Source: Parapedobacter sp042666505 (GTDB taxonomy: Bacteria > Bacteroidota > Bacteroidia > Sphingobacteriales > Sphingobacteriaceae). From it: a DNA stretch of 64,000 nt. This document shows positions 42,425 to 51,823 of this stretch, piece by piece (positions within the stretch are counted from its first letter, which is position 1; every line of letters starts with the position of its first letter). Position numbers and translations under genes: made by a program. The notes beneath the pieces were generated by a model, which had not been told where the DNA came from, searched no databases, and worked only from the letters and a program-made list of their open reading frames with translations. The stretch lies in contig NZ_JBHTDN010000009.1 in NCBI RefSeq assembly GCF_042666505.1, positions 62,001 to 126,000 of the forward strand. Reading direction: 5' to 3'.

Positions 42425-43023
42425 AGCGATGCCCCTTCCCGGCGGATGATACGCCTCCACTCGATAAAGCCGAAAATGGCCACAATAAATAAAAACAAGG
42501 TTAACGCGGCATAGAGATGAAGCCCCTTGTGGATAAGCAGCGGAATCGCGATCGCATTGCTGATGTTGAGCCAAACCCAATTTTCGATTTTTCGCTGCGC
42601 CAACAGCCACATGCCGGCCCACGCCGTGGCACTTACCCATGCATCCCACGCCGGCACCGTTGAATCGGTGAAATGGACCAATGCATAATATAACAACGGG
42701 AAGCCGATGGCGACGATCAGCAGTGTGATGATCCATTCCCTTTTGCCTGAGTAGCCCGCCTTTACCGGGGCCTCGCCCCTGCGCTTCGCCCAGTGTGCCC
42801 ATCCGTAAATACTCATAGCCAGGTAATACAGGTTCAGCAGGATTTCCGCATACAAGCCCGCATCATACAGCACATAGAGGGTAATCAGGATACTGGCAAT
42901 TCCGAACGGATACAGCAGCACGCGGTTGGCTTTTGCGAGCAGCACCTGCACTACGCCGCAAATGACACCCACCCATTGAATAAGCAGGAAAAGCCAGTCG
43001 CTCGTAAGTGCTACCGGCGCCAT
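42421..43023 (-). CDS. pnuC: PnuC-family transporter (nicotinamide riboside or thiamine)
   Basis: 200 aa, seven predicted membrane helices (LFLLIQWVGVICGVVQVLL, LLYPFGIASILITLYVLY, ILLNLYYLAMSIYGWAHW, WIITLLIVAIGFPLLYYALV, and so on). Family motifs are the YYLAMSIYGWAHW stretch in helix 3 and QRKIENWVWLNISNAIAIPL, which includes the substrate-contacting Trp and Asn. PnuC transporters facilitate vitamin-precursor entry, and trapping by kinases drives uptake. No TPP riboswitch precedes it. Start and stop overlap mqo and the ACAD-like gene. Nicotinamide riboside is the default guess; thiamine is possible in Bacteroidota. Confidence 0.85.
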   Translation of the reverse strand: MAPVALTSDWLFLLIQWVGVICGVVQVLLAKANRVLLYPFGIASILITLYVLYDAGLYAEILLNLYYLAMSIYGWAHWAKRRGEAPVKAGYSGKREWIITLLIVAIGFPLLYYALVHFTDSTVPAWDAWVSATAWAGMWLLAQRKIENWVWLNISNAIAIPLLIHKGLHLYAALTLFLFIVAIFGFIEWRRIIRREGASL

Positions 43024-44540
43024 CAGACGGACGCGAGTGTTGGCTCGAGTTTCAGGATTGCTGCCGAACGTTCACGCGTTTCCCGGCACAGTTGCTCATC
43101 GGCCGCAATGGAATGGTTGAACGAAGGCACCATAGCCTGCAGCTTATCGAGGTACTGCCGGGTCTTCGCCCGTTCCGGAAAACAGCGGGCCAGCAGGTCG
43201 ATCATGATGGAGACCGAGGTGGATGCACCGGGCGATGCGCCCAGCAATGCCGCGATGGAACCATCGGCGCTGCTCACCACTTCCGTACCGAACTCCAATA
43301 TGCCGCCATGCTTTTCGTCCTTTTTGATAACCTGTACCCGTTGCCCGGCAACTTCAAGCTCCCAATCTTCCATACGGGCAGTGGGAACGTATTCCCGCAA
43401 GGCTTCCAGCCGGTCTTCCGGGCTTTGGCGTACCTGGTTGATCAGGTATTTGGTCAGCGGAATGTTGTCCATTCCGGCGGCCAGCATGGGACGGATGTTA
43501 TTGAGTTTAATGGAAGCCGGCAGGTCGAGCCAGGAACCATTTTTGAGAAATTTCGTCGAGAAACCCGCATAAGGGCCAAACAACAGCGCCAGCTTGCCGT
43601 CGATGACACGGGTATCCAGGTGGGGTACAGACATGGGTGGCGATCCGACCGCGGCCTTTCCGTATACTTTTGCGTGGTGTTGCTCGATGACAGCCGGGTT
43701 GGTGCATTTCAGCCATTGTCCGCTGACCGGGAATCCGCCGAATCCCTTGGCCTCGGGTATCCCCGATTTCTCGAGCAGCAGCAGGGATCCACCGCCCGCA
43801 CCGATAAACACGAATTTAGCAGACACCGTACGCTTTTTGTCGGTGGTCAGGTTCTTCACCGTTACCTCCCAGCGCCCGTCGGCTGCCCGCTCGATGTCGC
43901 GCACTTCGTGTGCCAGCCGGAGCTTCACGCCCTCTTTCTCCATCAGATGGCGAAACAAGGCCCTTGTCAACGCGCCGAAATTAACGTCGGTACCGATGTC
44001 GATCTTTGTCGCCGCCAGCAGTTCCTTTTTGTTCCGGCCTTCCATCATCAAGGGAATCCATTCCCGCAGCACGGAATGGTCCTCCGTGTACTCCATACCT
44101 TTGAAAAGATGGTGTTCTTTCATCGTCTCGTAGCGTCTTTTAAGAAACGCTACGTTCTCCTTCCCGAACACAAAACTCATATGCGGAATACTCCGGATAA
44201 AGCTCTCCGGACGGTCTACCAGTCCGTTGACCACCAGGTATGACCAAAATTCCTTCGACTGCTCAAACGACTCCGCAATCTTGATGGCCTTTGCGATGTC
44301 CACCGAGCCATCGGGACGCTGGGGCGTATAGTTCAGTTCACATAACGCCGAATGCCCTGTCCCAGCGTTGTTCCATGCATCGGAACTCTCGGCCGCAACC
44401 TCGTCCAGACGTTCGAAAATTTCGATGCTTGCACGGGGATGCAGTTCGTTGATTAAGGTGCCTAAGGTAGCACTCATGATGCCCGCGCCGATAAGAATGA
44501 CATCCACCTCGTCGGCGGTTTTTTTGCTTCTTTTACCCAT
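43023..44540 (-). CDS. mqo: Malate:quinone oxidoreductase
   Basis: 505 aa peripheral membrane flavoenzyme that oxidises malate to oxaloacetate and passes electrons to the quinone pool. The N-terminal FAD motif VDVILIGAGIMSATLGTLI and the family segments AAESSDAWNNAGTGHSALCELNYTP, MSFVFGKENVAFLKRR and FVFIGAGGGSLLLLEKSGIPE are clear. Length is normal. It heads a three-gene operon in which its stop overlaps pnuC by 1 nt. A -7 element is found 17 nt upstream of the start on the minus strand. Confidence 0.95.
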   Translation of the reverse strand: MGKRSKKTADEVDVILIGAGIMSATLGTLINELHPRASIEIFERLDEVAAESSDAWNNAGTGHSALCELNYTPQRPDGSVDIAKAIKIAESFEQSKEFWSYLVVNGLVDRPESFIRSIPHMSFVFGKENVAFLKRRYETMKEHHLFKGMEYTEDHSVLREWIPLMMEGRNKKELLAATKIDIGTDVNFGALTRALFRHLMEKEGVKLRLAHEVRDIERAADGRWEVTVKNLTTDKKRTVSAKFVFIGAGGGSLLLLEKSGIPEAKGFGGFPVSGQWLKCTNPAVIEQHHAKVYGKAAVGSPPMSVPHLDTRVIDGKLALLFGPYAGFSTKFLKNGSWLDLPASIKLNNIRPMLAAGMDNIPLTKYLINQVRQSPEDRLEALREYVPTARMEDWELEVAGQRVQVIKKDEKHGGILEFGTEVVSSADGSIAALLGASPGASTSVSIMIDLLARCFPERAKTRQYLDKLQAMVPSFNHSIAADEQLCRETRERSAAILKLEPTLASV

Positions 44541-44556
44541 TCTGTTAAAATTGCCG

Positions 44557-44564
44557 CAAAATTA
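44557..44564 (-). promoter_or_regulatory. Predicted -7 element of mqo
   Basis: Minus-strand TAATTTTG (44564-44557) fits TAnnTTTG and would place the transcript start about 10 nt before the ATG. The -33 box is poor. The rest of the 44541-45047 intergenic space is AT-rich and contains T and A runs near 44640-44690 as well as the 10-bp repeats noted separately. Confidence 0.45.
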
Positions 44565-44940
44565 GTGACAGAAATCAGAAAATCCCGATTTTTCTGCGAT
44601 TAATTACAAAATTTTAACAATACAAGCGCTCCGATTTTTCCGCGAAAAAAAAATTTCAAAAAAAATTGCTAAAACGATTTTTGTTTGTAACTTAGCCGTA
44701 ACAAACCAAGTAAACAAGCATCGTCAGCGATGCCGTTGACCAAATTAATTACGAAAGAAAGGGATAAACTGCCTAATTAATAAACTCTTTTAATTATGAC
44801 ATATGAGAATCTTATTTACATTCATCACCTAATTTAGTTAATCAGGACGGACATTCGATTTGTATGCGGTACCTCACGTTCCGTGTTGCCGACCGTGTAT
44901 GGATCTATTGGCTGCCTTCGTTGCGGGGCGTCCGGTGACT

Positions 44941-44970
44941 TTTTGTAAGCTTTTGTAAACTTTTATGCAC
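44941..44970 (+). repeat. Three 10-bp direct repeats in the susC leader region
   Basis: TTTTGTAAGC, TTTTGTAAAC and TTTTATGCAC follow each other with exact 10-bp periodicity, about one helical turn, 77 nt before the susC start at 45048. Such spacing puts the repeats on the same DNA face and suggests a protein-binding site. Confidence 0.4.
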
Positions 44971-45047
44971 TGCTACTTCTGGTGGCAAGGAACTCGCATG
45001 CCTTTTATTAACTTAAAAGATAATAATTGTCTGAAAAACCAATTTAT

Positions 45048-48032
45048 ATGCGTATCACAATAATTCTAACGGGTTGTGCGCTGCTATACCTAACGTATCC
45101 CGCATATGCTGCCCGGAACTTTTCCGGCGGGGCGTACCAGTCCACTGTGGATACCACGGGAGCGGCCCAAGACAGTCTCCGTAGCGACACCACGTTGGTC
45201 AGGGAACTGGCAATCGGTCGGCGGGATTCCGTTTTCACAGACCTGAGTGCGCGGTTCATGAGTGCGGCACCTGATGACATCGCCCGCTTTCCCGCAGTTT
45301 CCCTGCAACAGTACCTGAAAGATCAGGTTGCGGGACTGTATGTGCAGGAAAATACCGGAGAACCGGGAAGTGTACAGCCGATGTACATCCGCGGCCTCCC
45401 GATGCCGATCCTTTCCAACAAAGAAGTCTATCAATCACAGCCCTTGGTGGTTGTGGATGGCATTCCGCTCATTGGCGAGCACCCCTTTGCGTTCGACATC
45501 CAGCAATACCAATTCAACCGCATCGGCCCGGCCACCAATCTCTTGAGTAACATCGACATGAACAACATCGAGTCGGTAGCGGTGTTGAAGGATCTGGCAA
45601 GTATAGCGGTTTACGGACCGTTGGGTGCCAACGGCGTGATCGCCATCACCACCAAACAACCCGGCACCGAGCGTAAAATCAGCTTCAACGTATACGCAGG
45701 TGCGGCCCAGCGGCCTACGGTGACCACCATCAACGGCGCGTATGAAAATGCATTCCGCAAGCAGTTTTACGATCGCTACACCGCCACGGGGCGGTATTCG
45801 GCGGACGACAGCTATCCGCTTTACCTGAGTGACTCGTTGAACGCCTCGTATTACGGTCCATCCAACTGGACGGACAGCTATTACCAAACCGGCCTGCTGT
45901 ACTCCGCCAATGCCGATATATCGGGCGGAAGCGAACGTGCGAATTTCCGCTTCGCTGCGGGACATCTACGGAACCAGGGCGTGGCCGATGAAACCGGTTT
46001 GAAGCGATACAACGCCCTGTTCAACATCAACATGAAACCCATGAAGTGGCTGTTGTTTTCGGCCATGATCAATGGCAACCGCGTGCAACGTGACCGCAAC
46101 CGGTCGTTGCGCGACCGCTTTGCCACGGCTTCCTATATCCCCGACCCTTCCTCGCCCCTATCTCCGAATGATGAGATCTACCGGCAGTATCTCGCCCAGT
46201 TTGACAACAGTTTTGATAACAACGCGACCAACATCGTGGAGGGGCATGCCAAACTGGTGTTTGACCTGAATCGGGTTAAAATTGCATCCCGACTGGCGGT
46301 CGACTACAACGAAGGGTACCGTGACCTCTTTTATCCGCGTACCCTGATGGAAGAAAACAGTTTCGCGTCCAACTACTACGGTTACAACCAACGGCTGATT
46401 TTCGACAATCACGTCACATACGACGTCAAAACGGGTGATAGGCATACGCTGTTCGTTGAAGGCGGCGGCGTGCTGCAATGGGATGCGTTCAAATACAACT
46501 ACGCATATGCCTATAAAGGCATCAACGATTTCATCAAAATCAACTTGCTTCAGTCGGACCCGAACAACGGCGACTACCTCAACCCCACGGCGTTTCCCCG
46601 GCAACTGGTCTTTAAATTTCTCGATTACACCAAGCAGAACCTGGTGTCTTTCTATGGCCGCGGATCTTACAACTTCGACAACCGGTACACCGTTTCCCTG
46701 TTGCTGCGGTCTGATGGCTCGTCGAATGCCCAGCCTACCAGCCGGTGGCTGTTTACCCCGGTACTGTCGGTGGGATGGAACATCCGGAACGACCTGTTGA
46801 CGGAAGGTACGCCGTTTTCGACATTCAACCTGCGCGCCAGCGCCGGCCGCATCGGCCGCCTGAATGCGTTTGACAATTTCTCACAGGGACCGTCCTACTC
46901 CACGCAGGTCGGGTATACCGGAAACCTCATTACCCCCGGCTACAACGGCATGGGCGTGCTGACCCGGCCTTATGAATTCGGCTGGTCGGGGTACGGCATC
47001 CCCTGGGCCTACACCGATCAGTTGAATATCGGCGTGGATCTGGGCTTGGCCGATGAGCGCATCCAGATCAACCTGGATTGGTACACCAAGTACGACCGGA
47101 ACCAGCTTCTGGGAATTCCTTCCTATGCCGAATTTGGCTATCGCCAGTCGTACGAAGCCGGCATGGACGTCAACAATACCGGCGTGGAACTGCTGATGCG
47201 GGTCGATGCCTTCCGTGGGGCCGGGAATTTTTCGTGGACACCGTCCCTTAATATCAACTACAACCAGAACAAACTTACTGCATTGCCGGGCGGCCGCGAT
47301 GAGCTAGTCATAAACAACCGCCTGTTCCGCGTCGGCGAGCGGATTGACCGGTTCTGGTTGCTGCAAAACGAAGGCATCTATTTGTCGGATGCCGAAGTGC
47401 CGGTAACCAACGGGCAACCGCTGCGGTACAACGGCATACCGCTGCGCGCCGGCGACCCGAAATGGGTGGACACCAACGGCGATAACCTGATTGACAACAA
47501 CGACCGGATGCTTATGGGATCCATCTTCCCGAAAGTATCCGGCGGCTTTACGAACCAGTTCCGGTACGGCAAGTGGTCGCTGGATGCAAATTTCTATTTC
47601 AACCTGGGCCGCAACGTGCTGAATGCCGACATGGCCAACCGGTTTGATTTCGTTAACCGGGAAGGAGCCATAGAAATCAATGCAGTGAAGGAAATCACCT
47701 TCTGGGAGAAACACGGCGATTACAGCAAGTATCCCATTTACAATCCCTGGAGCAACGTCATTCCCTATCGCATGGAGCAGGATCTGTTCCTGGAAAACGG
47801 CTCGTTCCTCAAACTCCGCACGCTGTCGTTGGGCTATGACCTGACCGAGCTGCTGAGCAAGCGGATGGGCACGCTGGATCGGCTTTTTGTCTATTGCACG
47901 GGCCACAACCTATTTACGCTCTCCCCCTATACGGGGCGCGATCCGGAGCTGGTTGATTTTATGGGATACGACACGGGATATGGATTGCCCATCCCCCGTA
48001 CGTATACGTTGGGCATCCGAATGAATTTGTAA
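45048..48032 (+). CDS. SusC/RagA-family TonB-dependent transporter, short form
   Basis: 994 aa from the ATG at 45048. Signal peptide (MRITIILTGCALLYLTYPAYA) is followed by about 50 unstructured residues and then directly by the plug domain (LQQYLKDQVAGLYVQE, LVVVDGIPLIGE, SVAVLKDLASIAVYGPLGANGVIAITTK); there is neither an STN nor a carboxypeptidase-like domain, so FecR signalling and the usual N-terminal extension are missing. The barrel ends LGIRMNL. It is the first gene of the 18-kb surface lipoprotein cluster and is followed by its SusD partner after 25 nt. Substrate unknown. Confidence 0.93.
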   Translation: MRITIILTGCALLYLTYPAYAARNFSGGAYQSTVDTTGAAQDSLRSDTTLVRELAIGRRDSVFTDLSARFMSAAPDDIARFPAVSLQQYLKDQVAGLYVQENTGEPGSVQPMYIRGLPMPILSNKEVYQSQPLVVVDGIPLIGEHPFAFDIQQYQFNRIGPATNLLSNIDMNNIESVAVLKDLASIAVYGPLGANGVIAITTKQPGTERKISFNVYAGAAQRPTVTTINGAYENAFRKQFYDRYTATGRYSADDSYPLYLSDSLNASYYGPSNWTDSYYQTGLLYSANADISGGSERANFRFAAGHLRNQGVADETGLKRYNALFNINMKPMKWLLFSAMINGNRVQRDRNRSLRDRFATASYIPDPSSPLSPNDEIYRQYLAQFDNSFDNNATNIVEGHAKLVFDLNRVKIASRLAVDYNEGYRDLFYPRTLMEENSFASNYYGYNQRLIFDNHVTYDVKTGDRHTLFVEGGGVLQWDAFKYNYAYAYKGINDFIKINLLQSDPNNGDYLNPTAFPRQLVFKFLDYTKQNLVSFYGRGSYNFDNRYTVSLLLRSDGSSNAQPTSRWLFTPVLSVGWNIRNDLLTEGTPFSTFNLRASAGRIGRLNAFDNFSQGPSYSTQVGYTGNLITPGYNGMGVLTRPYEFGWSGYGIPWAYTDQLNIGVDLGLADERIQINLDWYTKYDRNQLLGIPSYAEFGYRQSYEAGMDVNNTGVELLMRVDAFRGAGNFSWTPSLNINYNQNKLTALPGGRDELVINNRLFRVGERIDRFWLLQNEGIYLSDAEVPVTNGQPLRYNGIPLRAGDPKWVDTNGDNLIDNNDRMLMGSIFPKVSGGFTNQFRYGKWSLDANFYFNLGRNVLNADMANRFDFVNREGAIEINAVKEITFWEKHGDYSKYPIYNPWSNVIPYRMEQDLFLENGSFLKLRTLSLGYDLTELLSKRMGTLDRLFVYCTGHNLFTLSPYTGRDPELVDFMGYDTGYGLPIPRTYTLGIRMNL

Positions 48033-48057
48033 ACCACAGAAAGCACAAAGATACATC

Positions 48058-49599
48058 ATGAGTAAACCGACAAATCGCAACTTACCGAGCCTACGGCTGA
48101 TCACCTGGGGCGCTGTGGCCATCCTACTGTGGATGACGGGTGGGTGCAAAAAAATGCTTGACATCGATTCGTCGCGCGTGGTGGGCGAAGAAAACATGTG
48201 GAATTCGCTGGAAGACACCCGTGCCGCGGTAATGGGAACCTACGGCCTGGTACGTGCGGCGCTGGCCGATTACAACGCCCACTGGCTTTATGGCGACGTC
48301 CGCGCGGGCGAATTTACCAGTCCCTCGAGACAAGATCTCCGCGCCATCATCAGCAATGACCTCACTGCCTCGTATCCATCGCTGGAAGCCCTCTCGAACT
48401 GGCGGCGTTGGTATGCGGTGATCAATTCGGCCAACATCTTCCTGGAGCGCGTGCATGAGGTGCACGAAAAAGACCTCCGGTATACGGAAAACAACATGGT
48501 CGTAGACATTGCCCAAGTCCGGTTCCTGCGTGCCTTCGCCTATTTTTACATGGTCAGGAACTGGGGAGATGTACCGCTGATCGTCTCCTCGCACGATGGG
48601 AATTTTGAAAACAAACCCCGTGAAAACCAGGACCGGGTGCTGGCCTGGGCGGAGCAGGAAATGCTGGCTGCGGCGGCCGACCTCCCCTATCGTTACAGTG
48701 CAAACGACGAACAGCAGCAGGGCAATTACTATAACGAAACAACAGGTCGTTGGGATGGTGCGTTAGCGCGCAAGTTAACGGCATATGCCGTACTTGCGCA
48801 CCTGGCGGCCTGGCAGGGGGACTATCCCTCCGTAGCCAATTACAGCAAGTTTGTGATCGACAATTACCAACGCGCTTCAAACGGTTACATCTCTACCGAC
48901 CACCTCACCGGGGCAAACGGGTTTTTCTTCAATAAGAATACCAATCAGCTATTCGGCTTTGCTTTTGACTGGGGCCATGTCGATGCCTCTTTTACGGGCC
49001 ATATCGAAGAACTGACACTGGCCGAACCGGTGGTCAACAAGCGCATCCCCGACATCTACCTGCCGAAGGATTCGATCATCAACATCTTCAACGAAGGCGG
49101 CGACGAGCGCTTCAGTCTGGACACCTTGGGCACCCCCGTATCCGAGCGGTATTTTTCCAACTATAACGGCCGGTACCCGATTTTCAGCAAAATCAAATGC
49201 ATCATGGGCGGGGTAAACGACCCCTCGTTCCGGATTTTCACTAGCGCCATCGTATTCACGCGGCTGGAAGACGTCACGCTGCTGCGCGCCGAAGCGCTGG
49301 CCGTATTGGGTGAGCGCTCGGGTGCCATCGAGAACCTCGATGCAATCCGCACACGGCGCGGACTGGACCCGTACAACGAGGAAGTCAACGGCGACCTGCT
49401 CAACGCCATCTTTCTGGAACGCCAGCGCGAATTGATGGGCGAAGGCCACCGTTGGTATGACCTGGTACGCTACAACCGCATCCGGCCCGGCCATCCGGTG
49501 ATCAGCCGGTTGATTACCCAACAAGGCATCTACTGGCCCATTGCCCAGACCCTGCTGGATCAGAATAACCTATTGACTCAAAACGAATACTGGCAATAA
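48058..49599 (+). CDS. SusD/RagB-family outer-membrane lipoprotein
   Basis: 513 aa. Signal peptide ends MTGGCKKMLDI, with the lipid-anchored Cys near 30. Core SusD motifs: NWRRWYAVINSANIFLERV, VAQVRFLRAFAYFYMVRNWGDVPLI-type block and the C-terminal ERQRELMGEGHRWYDLVRYNRI plus a short tail. It is paired with the short susC upstream. The gene after it (10 nt) encodes a fasciclin/discoidin-type lipoprotein. The ligand cannot be deduced; the absence of CAZymes in the cluster suggests a non-standard target. Confidence 0.93.
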   Translation: MSKPTNRNLPSLRLITWGAVAILLWMTGGCKKMLDIDSSRVVGEENMWNSLEDTRAAVMGTYGLVRAALADYNAHWLYGDVRAGEFTSPSRQDLRAIISNDLTASYPSLEALSNWRRWYAVINSANIFLERVHEVHEKDLRYTENNMVVDIAQVRFLRAFAYFYMVRNWGDVPLIVSSHDGNFENKPRENQDRVLAWAEQEMLAAAADLPYRYSANDEQQQGNYYNETTGRWDGALARKLTAYAVLAHLAAWQGDYPSVANYSKFVIDNYQRASNGYISTDHLTGANGFFFNKNTNQLFGFAFDWGHVDASFTGHIEELTLAEPVVNKRIPDIYLPKDSIINIFNEGGDERFSLDTLGTPVSERYFSNYNGRYPIFSKIKCIMGGVNDPSFRIFTSAIVFTRLEDVTLLRAEALAVLGERSGAIENLDAIRTRRGLDPYNEEVNGDLLNAIFLERQRELMGEGHRWYDLVRYNRIRPGHPVISRLITQQGIYWPIAQTLLDQNNLLTQNEYWQ

Positions 49600-49609
49600 C
49601 CCCGTAACC

Positions 49610-50719
49610 ATGAAGAAACTGATCAATTTTTGCTATTGGCTGCTCCTGGGATTGTTGGTAACCTCCTGTGCCAAAGATGGCGGTTACTACAATCCGGAAC
49701 CCATTGACAAACAGTTCGTGGGAGACACCTATGCCTACCTGAAAAGCCAACCGGGCGTGTACGACTCGCTGCTCAGCGTGATCGACCGACTGGAACTGGC
49801 AGAGACGCTCCGCGACAGCGACATCACGTTGTTTGCGCTGACCAACGAAAGCTTTCAGCTGGCGATCGCAAACCTGAACAACGTCCGCTTTTTGGCCGAT
49901 AAGCCATCGGAATACCTGTCAACCGTCGATTACGAACACTTGGATACGATGCTGACCCAATACATAATCCGCGGCAAGTACCCAACGGATTCGATGCGGT
50001 TGCAAGACGGCATCAGCCTGACGGCCATCCGCTACAACTACCCCATGCACGCCAAGCTGGCGCACACCACCTCTACCGGATTCCGCGATGGCGGACCTTC
50101 GACCATTGAATTCAGCGACACCAAGCGCAGTCAGTTCCGGCGCAACTGGATCACGACCCACACCGGGTCGATCAACATCCAAACCGACAACGGGTTTGTA
50201 CACGTCGTCAATAGCGATCATGTATTCGGTTTCGGTGATTTCATCAGCCGGCTTACCTACGTCCCGCCACCACCCAACCTGTTTAAGCTGATCGGCGGCG
50301 AATGGAAAACCTCGCGCGAAAATCCCGGCGGTCCGACCGCCATCGAAGCTGCGGAATTCGCCTTTGACGGAAACCGGGAAACCAAGTTCTTCCTCAACAA
50401 CTTCAACGGCGTTTGGCTGCAATTTGAACTGGAGGAACCTGCGGTTGCCGGGGCCTACACCCTCACGTCGGCGAACGACCTGCCGCAGCGCGACCCGATC
50501 GACTGGAACGTGCAGGGCTCACAAGACGGCGAGAATTGGACTACCCTTGATTCGAAATCCGGGCAGATCTTCGAGGAGCGGTTCCAGCTGAAGGTATTCC
50601 GCATCCGCAACGAAGTGGCGTATAAGTTCTACCGGCTCAACGTAACCCGCATACGCAGCGGCAGTGATTTCCAGATCGCCGACTGGACGATGAACGCACC
50701 CGATAGTGAGGAGAATTAA
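49610..50719 (+). CDS. Fasciclin-type lipoprotein with C-terminal discoidin-like (F5/8 C) domain
   Basis: 369 aa. Lipoprotein signal VTSCAKDGG. Residues about 38-220 have the fasciclin pattern: YLKSQPGVYDSLLSVIDRLELAETLRDSDITLFALTNESF at the start, and NGFVHVVNSDHVF near the end (the H2 box). From about 230 to 369 is a beta-sandwich with AAEFAFDGNRETKFF, GAYTLTSANDLPQRDP and WNVQGSQDGENWTTLDS, typical of F5/8 C (discoidin) modules. The same C-terminal domain recurs in the genes at 60761 and 62197. Likely a surface adhesin or ligand-binding accessory of the SusCD pair it follows by 10 nt. Confidence 0.85.
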   Translation: MKKLINFCYWLLLGLLVTSCAKDGGYYNPEPIDKQFVGDTYAYLKSQPGVYDSLLSVIDRLELAETLRDSDITLFALTNESFQLAIANLNNVRFLADKPSEYLSTVDYEHLDTMLTQYIIRGKYPTDSMRLQDGISLTAIRYNYPMHAKLAHTTSTGFRDGGPSTIEFSDTKRSQFRRNWITTHTGSINIQTDNGFVHVVNSDHVFGFGDFISRLTYVPPPPNLFKLIGGEWKTSRENPGGPTAIEAAEFAFDGNRETKFFLNNFNGVWLQFELEEPAVAGAYTLTSANDLPQRDPIDWNVQGSQDGENWTTLDSKSGQIFEERFQLKVFRIRNEVAYKFYRLNVTRIRSGSDFQIADWTMNAPDSEEN

Positions 50720-50731
50720 ACGAACAAGACC

Positions 50732-51823
50732 ATGAGAAGATACCCATTCCATATCGTCATCCCCTGCATCCTGGCAGCCTCGCTTGCGGGCGGCTGTAAG
50801 GACGTACTGGATTTGCCCGAAGAACGGGAATACCTGAGCAAAAACATCAATTACGGCACACAACTGCTGGAGCCCGTTATCGGGCGGACCAACCTGATGG
50901 GGATTTTCAACTCCGACGACTCGTCGCTGCCGCTGACCTTCGAAATTGTCAATGCCCGGTATGGCGACGGCCGGCCGGTTACCGACCTGTTCCAGGTGCG
51001 GCCCACCTACGTGTGGATCGACGCGTACGATGGCTATGAAAAATCGCTGGAAGAAATCGAAGCCAAGCGTCGCCTGGAAGACCGCCCCTTGTTTGAAGTC
51101 CGCGAGTCGGGACAGTTCATTCTCTGGGGTTCGTCCACCAACGACCTCATCGAGCCCCGCCCGACGGACAGCAGCAACCTCGTGCAGGATATCCGCTTTT
51201 TCGACCTGAAGGTATCCAACTCCGGCGGAACCGTTTACTTACGGGACTTTCAGCTCATCCCCTGGCGGGAGCAGCCCTATTACCCGTACACGGATACCAA
51301 TCCGTATACCGGTGAACCGGCCCCCGATCCGGTGGATCCAGCCAATCCGGACAAGCAAGACTACATCCGTCCGCGATTGGACAAGGTCATCGGCGCCAAT
51401 TCCAATAAACCGCTGCAGAGCAATGACAACGTCAAGGACGTCGTGGTTTACATCCGTCCGTTTGAAGGCGGCAACGGCCATAACCTCCGCCTGAAGTTCA
51501 TGCGCCCCGACGGTACATTTATGAATCCCGACGAGTTCAACGAAACGAAGTGGAACCAGCTGATCCACGGTTTCAACATCGTCAAAACGGCCGAGTACGT
51601 CCAATACGACGTAGCCTATCCCATTCCCCTGGTCAATGTCGCCACCCCGTACACCAACGGAAACGGAAGCAGTGCCAGCATTGATATCGAATACTCCCGC
51701 CGGGGATTCGGCGGCGTGCGGGAATATGCATCGTTCGGACTGGACTTCAACATTTACCGAGCGGGCAACTGGGAAATCATATTCCATTTTAGAAACGAAC
51801 TACCAAAGTTTGAAGATGAATAA
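50732..51823 (+). CDS. DUF5007-like surface lipoprotein
   Basis: 363 aa. Lipoprotein signal ends LAGGCKDVL. The mature sequence (LPEEREYLSKNINYGTQLLEPVIGRTNLMGIFN, then VRPTYVWIDAYDGYEKSLEEI) matches my memory of the DUF5007 proteins found next to fasciclin and SusCD genes in Bacteroidota. No catalytic motif is visible, and the function is unknown. Predicted beta-rich and all extracellular. The stop codon overlaps the next susC start by 8 nt, so the two genes are translated from one message. Confidence 0.7.
   Translation: MRRYPFHIVIPCILAASLAGGCKDVLDLPEEREYLSKNINYGTQLLEPVIGRTNLMGIFNSDDSSLPLTFEIVNARYGDGRPVTDLFQVRPTYVWIDAYDGYEKSLEEIEAKRRLEDRPLFEVRESGQFILWGSSTNDLIEPRPTDSSNLVQDIRFFDLKVSNSGGTVYLRDFQLIPWREQPYYPYTDTNPYTGEPAPDPVDPANPDKQDYIRPRLDKVIGANSNKPLQSNDNVKDVVVYIRPFEGGNGHNLRLKFMRPDGTFMNPDEFNETKWNQLIHGFNIVKTAEYVQYDVAYPIPLVNVATPYTNGNGSSASIDIEYSRRGFGGVREYASFGLDFNIYRAGNWEIIFHFRNELPKFEDE

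Noticed and set aside
42421..43023. TPP riboswitch before the pnuC-like gene
   Set aside because: The gene starts inside the mqo stop codon, leaving no leader, and no aptamer-like sequence was seen.
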